A stretch of DNA of 14,181 nt from an uncultured Verrucomicrobiota bacterium (GTDB lineage: Bacteria; Verrucomicrobiota; Verrucomicrobiia; Limisphaerales; UBA9464). A model generated the notes under the pieces. It ran no database searches, was not told the DNA's origin, and was given only the letters and a program-made list of their open reading frames with translations. The stretch spans positions 1 through 14,181 of the forward strand of contig CAIYFP010000592.1 of NCBI GenBank assembly GCA_903925515.1, written 5' to 3'. Shown in pieces: positions 7,681-14,181 of the stretch; within the stretch, counting starts at the first letter, position 1, and every line of letters begins with the position of its first letter. Both the position numbers and the translations under genes were made by a program.

Positions 7681-8706
7681 TCACCGGGCGGTCGCCTCCG
7701 GCCAGCGCTGGATCACGTCGATCAGGAGGTCCACATGGTGTACGAGGTCCTGGACCTGGACCCGCTCTCGGCGATGCCAACCGCGCACCGGGCTGCGGAA
7801 ATGAAGCCCGGGACGGACATGGGCGGGGAAGGCCGCGAAGTCTCCCTTGCCCAAGCCGACCTCGGAACGCGACCAACCGACCTTGGCGGCGGAGGCATGA
7901 GCGGCAAGGAGCCTCAGGATCCCGGCGTAGGGCTGGTGTTGGGCGTCGGACTCCGAGACGACGGCGACAAGGCGCTCGGATGGGTAGGCCGTCTCGTAGT
8001 CGAGGGGGCCGTCGATGGTGATCGAAAGCCCAATGCCTTCGAACAGGCGGGGATGATGCCGTGCGAGATGCTTGGCCCCGACCAACCCGATTTCCTCGGA
8101 GCCGGTCAGGAGGACGAGGATGGGCGTCCGTGGGGCGGGATGGCTTGGCTTGCGGAGGTGAAGGTGGCGGAGGGCTTCGAGCACGACGACGAGGCCCGAG
8201 CGGTCATCGCCGCCGAACGACGAGATCTCGGAGCGTTCGGCCTCGAGGTCGTGGAAGAAGTCGCCGGTGGCCGGGTCGAAAGCGAGGTGCTGGGGGGTGG
8301 AGACGACGAGGGTGTCGAGGTGGGCGTTGAGGAGGAGGGCGGGGTGGTTGGAGAGAGCGCCGATCCCATCGAGGCGCATGGCGAGGTTGACGGGGGCGTT
8401 GGAGAGGGAATCGGCGATGGGGATGTCGCGTGCGCCCAGCGCGGCGAGGCGGAGCCGGCATTCGTCGCGGATGGCATGCTCGGCGCGGCTGCCGCCGGGG
8501 ATGGAGACGAGGGCATGGAAGGAGTCAGCGAGGCGGACGCGGGCGGGGGCGTCCAGGTGGACGGACCTTGCCTGGATGGCGGCATGGTGGACGGCGTTGG
8601 AATCGATGGTGGGCAAGGCGAAGGCGGGCGTGGAAGCCATGACGAGGGGGAGGAGGAGGAGGGCGGTCATGACGGCGGCGGGGCGGGGCGTGGACTGGAG
8701 AGGCAT
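7681..8706 (-). CDS. Exported M20/M28-type zinc exopeptidase
   Basis: This is a 341-residue protein with a signal peptide (MTALLLLPLVMASTPAFA, to about residue 30), so it acts outside the cytoplasm. The metal-site pattern of clan MH peptidases is visible in order: NAHLDT (H129, D131), GGDDRSG (D167 or D168 bridging), TGSEEIGLVGAKHL (E204 and E205, general base and ligand), ITIDG (D232) and a C-terminal His in GWHRRERVQVQDL (H311). SEEIGLVGAK and GGDDRSG resemble tripeptidase T-like M20 enzymes, yet the roughly 100-residue lid domain of M20 is absent between D232 and H311, as in M28 enzymes; I therefore leave the subfamily open. The likely activity is release of amino acids from peptides with two zinc ions. 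It diverges from the ABC transporter/M1 aminopeptidase pair. CCC precedes the ATG and there is no Shine-Dalgarno sequence. Confidence 0.85.
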   Translation of the reverse strand: MPLQSTPRPAAVMTALLLLPLVMASTPAFALPTIDSNAVHHAAIQARSVHLDAPARVRLADSFHALVSIPGGSRAEHAIRDECRLRLAALGARDIPIADSLSNAPVNLAMRLDGIGALSNHPALLLNAHLDTLVVSTPQHLAFDPATGDFFHDLEAERSEISSFGGDDRSGLVVVLEALRHLHLRKPSHPAPRTPILVLLTGSEEIGLVGAKHLARHHPRLFEGIGLSITIDGPLDYETAYPSERLVAVVSESDAQHQPYAGILRLLAAHASAAKVGWSRSEVGLGKGDFAAFPAHVRPGLHFRSPVRGWHRRERVQVQDLVHHVDLLIDVIQRWPEATAR

Positions 8707-8759
8707 GGGCGGATGGAAGCACGGGCCCGTTGCGGGATGCACGGTGTATCCGGTCGATG

Positions 8760-8790
8760 GCGAGGACGTGGGGCATCCTCGCGTGGTTTT
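8760..8790 (+). terminator. Intrinsic-terminator-like hairpin in the divergent spacer
   Basis: GCGAGGA (8760-8766) and TCCTCGC (8776-8782) form a perfect 7-bp stem with a 9-base loop, and GTGGTTTT follows on the plus strand (8783-8790). It sits in the 257-base gap between divergent genes, where no plus-strand gene ends, so if active it would be a leader or small-RNA end 174 bases ahead of the ABC gene. Chance is possible. Confidence 0.3.
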
Positions 8791-8963
8791 GCGTGCAACT
8801 GGAGGTCGAGCTTGTGTGTCGGTGGTGGGATGGCGAGCGAGGAGCGAGGAACGGGCGAGGCGGGGCCGGGCGGGATGCCGGTGCCCTGCGGCGTGGCGGT
8901 CCGTGAGTGCCCAGCGGCCTTTTTCAGGTTCCAGAAATCCAAAACGACGATCGGACTGTTCCC

Positions 8964-9839
8964 ATGCTGACCCTTGAATCCGTCTCGCACACGTACCCGT
9001 CGGGCAAGCGAGCCTTGTCCGAAGCCACGTTGGAGATTCCGGCGGGGATGTTTGGTTTGCTGGGGCCGAACGGCGCCGGGAAGTCCACGTTGATGCGGTG
9101 CATTGCCACGTTGCAGGCGCCGACGTCCGGGCGGATCCGGTTTGGGGAGATCGACGTGCTGCGGCAACCGGAGGCGTTGCGGGCGACGTTGGGGTACCTG
9201 CCGCAGGACTTCGGGGTGTACCCGCGCGTTTCCGCATGGGACCTGCTGATGCACCTTGCGGTGTTGAAGGGGATCGAGGGGCGCGGGGAGCGCCGGGAGG
9301 TGGTGGAGCGGTTGCTGCGACAGGTGAACCTGTGGGATGTGCGGCGACGGGCCGTGGCGTCGTACTCGGGCGGGATGAGGCAGCGGTTCGGGATTGCGCA
9401 GGCGCTGATGGGGAGCCCGCGGTTGGTGATCGTGGACGAGCCGACGGCGGGGCTGGACCCGGAGGAGCGGAACCGGTTCAACAACCTGTTGGCGGAGATT
9501 GGGGAGCAGGTGGTGGTCATTCTTTCGACGCACATCGTGGACGACGTGGCGGACCTTTGCCCGCGGATGGCGATCATCCATGACGGTCGCATCGTTCTGC
9601 ATGGGGTGCCGTCGGAGCTGGTGCGGCCGCTGGCGGGGCGGGTTTGGCGGGGCGTCGCGAGCGCCGGCGAGCTTCCCGGGCTGAGGGAACAACACCGGGT
9701 CATCAGCCACCGGCTGCGGGCGGGGCGGACGGTGGTGCACGTGCTGGCCGACGTGCGGCCGGGGGATGGCTTCGAGCCGGTGGAGCCGTCGTTGGAGGAC
9801 CTGTACTTCTCGACCCTTGCGGCATCCCGTGCGGCGTAG
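8964..9839 (+). CDS. ABC transporter ATP-binding protein
   Basis: This 291-residue ATPase has every hallmark of the ABC family: Walker A GPNGAGKST (34-42), Q-loop LPQDFGVYP with Q81, signature SGGMRQRFGIAQAL (about 135-148), Walker B LVIVDEP (154-160) with catalytic E159, the D-loop GLDP, and the switch His H190 in LSTH. The C-terminal extension with EPSLEDLYFSTL is typical for ATPases of ABC-2 type exporters. It should bind the cytoplasmic face of the permease encoded 18 bases downstream and drive transport by ATP hydrolysis. The ATG at 8964 is chosen because MLTLESVSHTYPSGKRAL is the usual first strand of such proteins; an upstream GTG at 8907 would add 19 unconserved residues. No Shine-Dalgarno sequence is seen; TTCCC precedes the ATG. 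Confidence 0.95.
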   Translation: MLTLESVSHTYPSGKRALSEATLEIPAGMFGLLGPNGAGKSTLMRCIATLQAPTSGRIRFGEIDVLRQPEALRATLGYLPQDFGVYPRVSAWDLLMHLAVLKGIEGRGERREVVERLLRQVNLWDVRRRAVASYSGGMRQRFGIAQALMGSPRLVIVDEPTAGLDPEERNRFNNLLAEIGEQVVVILSTHIVDDVADLCPRMAIIHDGRIVLHGVPSELVRPLAGRVWRGVASAGELPGLREQHRVISHRLRAGRTVVHVLADVRPGDGFEPVEPSLEDLYFSTLAASRAA

Positions 9840-9857
9840 CCCTTGCCCTCACCCACC

Positions 9858-12800
9858 ATGATTCGATCCCTTGTCGCCTTCGAGATCCTGCACCATGTCC
9901 GGTCGCCGTTGTTCATGGTGTCGTTCGGGCTGTTCTTCCTGCTGAGCTTCGGGGCGACGACGCTGGACGAGATCCAGGTGGGGAGCATCGGCAACGTGAT
10001 GCGGAACTCGCCGTACGCGATCTGCCAGATGGTGGGGGTGCTGAACCTGTTCGGCGTGTTCGTGACGACGGCGTTCGTGGCGAACGCGGTCCTGAGGGAC
10101 GAGGAGACGCGGTTTGGGCCGATCCTGTACTCGACGCGGCTGCGGAAGCGGGACTATGTGCTGGGACGGTTCATGGGTGCCGTGGTGGTGGCGTGGCTGG
10201 CATGTTTGTCGGTCCCGATCGGGATCCTGCTGGGAAGCCTGATGCCATGGCTGGACGCGGAGAAGATCGGGCCGTGGGTGCCGGCCCATTACGCCTACGC
10301 CGTGCTGGTGATGGGGGTGCCCACGCAGTGGGCGGTGGGGGCGGTGTTTTTTGCGATGGCGACGGCGACGCGTTCGATGTTGTGGACGTACGTCGGCCTG
10401 GTGGCGTTCCTTGTGGGGTACGGCGTCTCGCAGGGGTTGCTGAGGGAGGATCGGTTCGACGCGGTGTCGGGGCTGGTGGACCCGTTCGGCCTTGCGCCGT
10501 TCATGTCGAGTACGCGCTACTGGACGGCCTCGGATCGCAACACGCTGCTGCCGCCGCTGGAGGGGTTGCTGTTGTGGAACCGGGTGCTGTGGATGGTGGT
10601 GGGGACGGGGATGGTGGGGCTGGCATGGCGAACCTTCCGCATGGAGACCCGGGCGGCGGCCGGGCCGAGGGCGGTCGTCGAAGGAGACGAGCAAGCCGCG
10701 GGGGCCGCCTTGCGGAGGGCGTCGGGTGCGGGCGCGGCCCGAGTTGGCCGAGGACTGGGGACGGGCTGGGCCGCGTGCGTAGCCTTGACGCGGTTCGACA
10801 TGGCCCATGTGTTCCGGAGCCCGGCGTTCGTCGTGCTGCTGGCCTTGGGAATCGTCAACTCGGCCGGGTCGTTGTTGTTTGTGGCGGAGGCGGATGGCAC
10901 GCCGCTGCTGCCGGTGACGCGGGCGATCGTGGATGCCTTGGGAGGAGCCTTCGTGATCTTCCCGGTCATCATCGCCGCGTACTACGGGGGTGAGTTGGCA
11001 TGGCGGGACCGGGAATCGGGGATGCACGAGATCACGGACGCGACGCGTGCGCCGAACTGGGCGTTTGTGGCGCCGAAGGTCTTGGCCATCTCGCTGGTGT
11101 TGATGGCGACGTTGATGGCGGCGGTGGCGAGCGGGATGGGGGTCCAGTGGCTCCATGGGTACACGCGGTTTGAGTTGGGGGCGTACCTGTTGTGGTTTGT
11201 GGTGCCCCGCTGGGTGGAATGCGTGCAGGTGGCGGTGTTGTCGGTCGCGGTGCAGTCGGTGGTGCCGTCGAAGCCGGCGGGGTGGGGCGTGATGCTGGTG
11301 TACCTCGTGTCGCAGGTGTCGCTGTTCAAGCTGGGGTTCCAGCACAGCCTCTATTCCTTCGGGGACGCGGCGGCGGTGCCGTTGTCGGACATGAACGGGA
11401 TGGGGCATTTCTGGGTGGGGCGGGCATGGCAGCAGGCGTATTGGGGCGCGTTCTGCGGCATCCTGCTGGTGGGGGTGCACCTGCTGCGGGTGCGCGGGGT
11501 GGGGGCGACGTTCCGGCAGAGGCTGCGGCTGGCGTCCGGGCGGCTCCGGGGCGGGGCGGGCGTGGTGCTGGGGGTCTGCGCGGCGGCATGGGTGGGCACG
11601 GGTGCATGGGTTTTCTACAACACGAACATCCTGAACGTGTACCGGCCGACGACGGAGTCCGAGCGGCTGCTGGCCGACGCGGAGCGCGAGCTGCTGCGGT
11701 TCGAGAAGGTGCCGCAGCCCACGGTCTTGCACGTGGAGCTTGCGGTGGACATCGAGCCGTCGGCGATCCGGGCGACGACGACGGGGCGGTACTGGGTGGA
11801 GAACCGTCATGGGGTTCCGGTGGACCGGTTGCACGTGACGATGCCGGAGACGTTGGAGGTACGGAGGCTGACGATCCCGGGCGGGGCGGAGGAGAAGGCC
11901 TATCCGAGTTTCGGGCACCGGATCATCCGGCTTGAGCCGGCGATGGTGCCGGGGGAGAGGCGCGACCTGCTGTTCGAGACGGTGATGGAGGAGCGCGGCT
12001 TCGTGAATCGTTCGCCGCAGACGGCGATCGTGCGGAACGGGACGTTCCTCAACAACTCGATGGTCGCGCCGACGCTGGGCGTGCCGCGCGAACGCTTCCT
12101 CAAGGATCGTTCGCTGCGTCGCAAGCATGGCCTGCCGCCGGACCTGCGGCCGCCGGCGCTTGAGGACCGGGCGGCCAACCGGCATCACTGCCTCCGACAT
12201 GACAGCGACTGGGTGACGGCGGAGATCACGGTGACGACGGACGCCGACCAGGTCCCGGTCGCGCCCGGCCGGGCCGTGCGGGACGAGACGGCGAACGGTC
12301 GCCGGACGCGGTCCTTCCGGACGGAGTCGCCGATCCAGAACTTCTTCTCGATCCAGTCGGCGCGGTACGCGGTGGCGTCCGAGGACTGGGCCGTGCCCGG
12401 CGGGCAAGCGATCCGGCTGGAGGTGTACCATCATCCGCCCCACACGAACAACGTGGCCCGGATGCTGGCCGCGATGAAGGATTCGCTGGGGCTCTTCTCG
12501 GGGCGGTTCTCGCCGTACCAGTTCAACCAGCTCCGCATCCTGGAGTTCCCGTCGTACGCCGAGTTCGCGCAGTCGTTCGCGAACACGGTCCCGTACTCGG
12601 AGGCGCTGGGCTTCATCCAGAACTACCGGGACTCGGACGCGGGGAAGTCCATCGACCTTGTGACGTACGTGACGGCGCACGAGGTGGCGCACCAATGGTG
12701 GGCGCACCAGGTGATCGGGGCGGACAAGCAGGGGAGCACGATGCTCATGGAGACGTTCGCGCAGTACTCGGCGTTGCTGGTGATGGAGCGGCTGCATGGG

Positions 12801-13472
12801 CGGGAGTCGGTGCGGCGGTTCCTGAAGCGGGAACTGGACCGTTACCTGCGGTCGCGGGGGGGCGAGGTGGTGGAGGAGGTGCCGCTGTCCCGGGTCGAGG
12901 ACCAGCCGTACATCCACTACCGGAAGGGTTCGCTCGTGATGTGGCGGCTCAAAGAGGAGGTGGGCGAGGAGGTTGTGAACCGGAGCCTGCGCCGCCTGAT
13001 CGAGCGGTTTGGGATGCGGCCGGCGCCGTACCCGGACGCGAACGACTTCCTTGCAATCCTGCGCGAGGAGGCCGGGCCGCGGCACGGGGCGTTGATTGCG
13101 GACCTCTTCGAGCGCATCACGCTGTACGACCTCAAGGCCACGGGGGCACGGGTGGAGAAGCGGGGCGACGGCAAGTTTGACGTCACGATGACGGTGGAGG
13201 CCCGGAAGGTGGTGGCCGACGGGCAGGGGAAGGAGACGGAGGTGCCGATGGAGGAGGCGGTGGAGGTGGGGATGTTCCGGGTGCGACCGGACGCGGAGAC
13301 GTTCACGCGGGAGTCGGTGATCCGGCTGGAGCGAAGGATGTTGAAGTCCGGGAAGCAGGAGGTGCGCTGGGTGTCGGACGAGGCGCCGGCGTGCGTGGGG
13401 ATCGACCCGCTGCACTTCTGCATCGACCGCAACAGCGCGGACAACCTGAGGGATGTTCCGGCGGGGCGTTGA
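9858..13472 (+). CDS. ABC-2 permease fused to M1-family zinc aminopeptidase
   Basis: This is a 1204-residue fusion. Residues 1-260 and about 305-545 are two ABC-2-like permease halves with about six membrane helices each (first half near 18-32, 63-79, 107-127, 147-168, 176-190 and 242-255), joined by an Ala/Gly/Arg-rich cytoplasmic linker (about 263-305). A further helix at about 566-587 leads to a peptidase region (588-1204), which an odd helix count places outside the cytoplasm. Zinc ligands are H941 and H945 of HEVAHQWW and E965 of MLMETFAQYSA; Y1021 of HYRKG is the likely transition-state Tyr. The canonical GxMEN substrate loop is not visible; RILEFPSY (893-900) takes its place. This ABC permease/M1 architecture is known in bacteria, but its substrate is not. 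ATG 9858 is preferred over TTG 9843. It forms an operon with the ATPase upstream. Confidence 0.94.
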   Translation: MIRSLVAFEILHHVRSPLFMVSFGLFFLLSFGATTLDEIQVGSIGNVMRNSPYAICQMVGVLNLFGVFVTTAFVANAVLRDEETRFGPILYSTRLRKRDYVLGRFMGAVVVAWLACLSVPIGILLGSLMPWLDAEKIGPWVPAHYAYAVLVMGVPTQWAVGAVFFAMATATRSMLWTYVGLVAFLVGYGVSQGLLREDRFDAVSGLVDPFGLAPFMSSTRYWTASDRNTLLPPLEGLLLWNRVLWMVVGTGMVGLAWRTFRMETRAAAGPRAVVEGDEQAAGAALRRASGAGAARVGRGLGTGWAACVALTRFDMAHVFRSPAFVVLLALGIVNSAGSLLFVAEADGTPLLPVTRAIVDALGGAFVIFPVIIAAYYGGELAWRDRESGMHEITDATRAPNWAFVAPKVLAISLVLMATLMAAVASGMGVQWLHGYTRFELGAYLLWFVVPRWVECVQVAVLSVAVQSVVPSKPAGWGVMLVYLVSQVSLFKLGFQHSLYSFGDAAAVPLSDMNGMGHFWVGRAWQQAYWGAFCGILLVGVHLLRVRGVGATFRQRLRLASGRLRGGAGVVLGVCAAAWVGTGAWVFYNTNILNVYRPTTESERLLADAERELLRFEKVPQPTVLHVELAVDIEPSAIRATTTGRYWVENRHGVPVDRLHVTMPETLEVRRLTIPGGAEEKAYPSFGHRIIRLEPAMVPGERRDLLFETVMEERGFVNRSPQTAIVRNGTFLNNSMVAPTLGVPRERFLKDRSLRRKHGLPPDLRPPALEDRAANRHHCLRHDSDWVTAEITVTTDADQVPVAPGRAVRDETANGRRTRSFRTESPIQNFFSIQSARYAVASEDWAVPGGQAIRLEVYHHPPHTNNVARMLAAMKDSLGLFSGRFSPYQFNQLRILEFPSYAEFAQSFANTVPYSEALGFIQNYRDSDAGKSIDLVTYVTAHEVAHQWWAHQVIGADKQGSTMLMETFAQYSALLVMERLHGRESVRRFLKRELDRYLRSRGGEVVEEVPLSRVEDQPYIHYRKGSLVMWRLKEEVGEEVVNRSLRRLIERFGMRPAPYPDANDFLAILREEAGPRHGALIADLFERITLYDLKATGARVEKRGDGKFDVTMTVEARKVVADGQGKETEVPMEEAVEVGMFRVRPDAETFTRESVIRLERRMLKSGKQEVRWVSDEAPACVGIDPLHFCIDRNSADNLRDVPAGR

Positions 13473-13478
13473 GGGGGC

Positions 13479-13527
13479 GGGGAGCGGGGAGCGGGGAGCG
13501 GGGGGCGGGGAGCGGGGGGCGGGGGGC
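13479..13527. repeat. Tandem GGGG(A/G)GC heptamer array (seven units)
   Basis: Seven uninterrupted heptamers fill the gap between two convergent genes: units 1, 2, 3 and 5 are GGGGAGC and units 4, 6 and 7 are GGGGGGC. The last base is the first base of the prfC stop codon (CTA on the plus strand, 13527-13529). The array starts six bases after the stop codon of the aminopeptidase fusion. Its G-run spacing could allow G-quadruplex formation on the plus strand, which is an inference from sequence alone. Confidence 0.85.
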
Positions 13528-14181
13528 TAGGCGGCGGCGAGCCGGCCGCGAGGCGGGGCGGAGTACTGGAGGAAGCTGTCGAGGAGGAGCTGGACGCCGA
13601 AGTTGTTGACGCCGGAGCCAAAGAAGACGGGCGTGAGCTTGCCTGCGAGGACCGAGGGGTGGTCGAAGGCGGCGCCGGCGAGCTCGATCATCTCGATTTG
13701 CTCGCGGACCTGGGCGTAGGTGGCGGGGTCGAGGCGTGAGGCGACCTCGGGGTCGTCGAGGCCAGTGACGGAGACGGGGGCGCGGTACATGCCGCCGGTG
13801 ACGCGTTCGAAGAGGTGGACCTTGTGCTCGGCGCGGTCGTACACGCCCTTGAAGTCGGGCCCGTTGCCGAGGGGCCAGTTCATGGCGACGGAGCGGATGC
13901 CGAGGACGGCTTCGAGCTCGTCCATGAGGCCGATGGGGTCGCGGGCGGGGCGGTCGAGCTTGTTCATGAAGGTGAAGATGGGGACGCCGCGTCGGGAGCA
14001 GACCTCGAAGAGCTTGCGGGTCTGGGATTCGACGCCCTTGCCGGCGTCGATGACCATGATGACGGCGTCGACGGCCGTGAGCACCCGGTACGTGTCCTCG
14101 GAGAAGTCTTTGTGGCCCGGGGTGTCGAGAAGATTGATCCGGTAGCCGGCGTACTCGAACTGCAGGACGGTGGAACTGATG
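13527..14181 (-). CDS. prfC: Peptide chain release factor 3, GTPase domain; 5' partial and 3' truncated
   Basis: The open frame enters from the right edge with ISSTVLQFEYAGYRINLL, then DTPGHKDFSEDTYR (G3), IFTFMNKLDR (G4) and TPVFFGSGVNNFGVQLLL (G5 region), all typical of release factor 3, the GTPase that releases RF1/RF2 from the ribosome. It has 217 residues here, and the N-terminal P-loop lies beyond the window. The frame ends after SFLQYSAPPRGRLAAA. In ordinary RF3 (about 530 residues) a domain-II segment of the type GFVFKIQANMDP follows soon after this point; here a stop codon and a heptamer array follow, and the next DNA is the end of the convergent aminopeptidase gene. Domains II and III are thus missing. 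It may be a pseudogene, a short paralogue or an assembly artefact. The remaining codons look intact and keep the local third-base bias. Confidence 0.88.
   Translation of the reverse strand, partial: ISSTVLQFEYAGYRINLLDTPGHKDFSEDTYRVLTAVDAVIMVIDAGKGVESQTRKLFEVCSRRGVPIFTFMNKLDRPARDPIGLMDELEAVLGIRSVAMNWPLGNGPDFKGVYDRAEHKVHLFERVTGGMYRAPVSVTGLDDPEVASRLDPATYAQVREQIEMIELAGAAFDHPSVLAGKLTPVFFGSGVNNFGVQLLLDSFLQYSAPPRGRLAAA

Noticed and set aside
7588..8970. A 460-codon plus-strand frame across the peptidase gene
   Set aside because: All but its first 31 codons are antisense to the peptidase with intact metal-site motifs; the product is Gly/Glu/Val-rich without domains. Only the short stub is kept as an observation.
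8707..9237. Upstream extension of the peptidase reading frame into the ABC gene
   Set aside because: The added residues have no family resemblance, overlap the ABC ATPase in antisense, and a clear signal peptide begins at 8706.
9843..9857. TTG start codon five codons ahead of the permease ATG
   Set aside because: MIRSLVAFEILHHVRSPLF beginning at the ATG is a normal start for this permease type, and the extra residues add nothing conserved.
9849..13415. A 1188-codon open frame on the minus strand opposite the ABC/M1 fusion
   Set aside because: It is the antisense of a gene with unmistakable motifs; its product is Arg/His/Pro/Gln-rich without domains, as expected from the high-GC3 opposite strand.

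Overview
This is a very GC-rich bacterial window with protein-coding genes on both strands and no rRNA, tRNA, CRISPR array or insertion sequence that I can see. The adjacent PSD1-type cytochrome/DUF1549/DUF1553 gene and Tat-exported DUF1501 gene are a hallmark of the Planctomycetota-Verrucomicrobiota group. I lean towards Verrucomicrobiota, but no phylogenetic marker in the window settles this.

Layout from left to right. (1) Bases 1-149, minus: N-terminus of a GNAT acetyltransferase that runs off the left edge. (2) 150-408: no gene seen. (3) 409-990, plus: small multi-pass membrane protein of unknown function. (4) 1027-5652, minus: two-gene operon, PSD1 multidomain c-type cytochrome first, DUF1501 second. 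(5) 5785-7539, plus: acyltransferase-3 membrane enzyme interrupted by an ankyrin-repeat block. (6) 7681-8706, minus: exported co-catalytic metallopeptidase of M20/M28 type. (7) 8964-13472, plus: ABC ATPase followed by a giant ABC permease fused to an M1 zinc aminopeptidase. (8) 13527-14181, minus: release factor 3 (prfC), cut by the right edge at its 5' side and apparently ending right after the GTPase domain.

Most products act in the envelope: exported redox/hydrolase-like proteins (4), a membrane O-acyltransferase (5), an exported exopeptidase (6) and a transporter-peptidase (7). The divergent arrangement of (6) and (7) across one 257-base gap suggests, without proving, a shared role in peptide processing or turnover at the membrane.

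Features that need a second look are the ankyrin-acyltransferase chimera, the prfC reading frame that lacks domains II-III and abuts a GGGG(A/G)GC heptamer array, a short copy of that array after the PSD1 stop codon, the lack of Shine-Dalgarno sequences with C-runs before many start codons, and a strong strand-dependent third-base bias (G-ending codons in plus-strand genes, C-ending in minus-strand genes).
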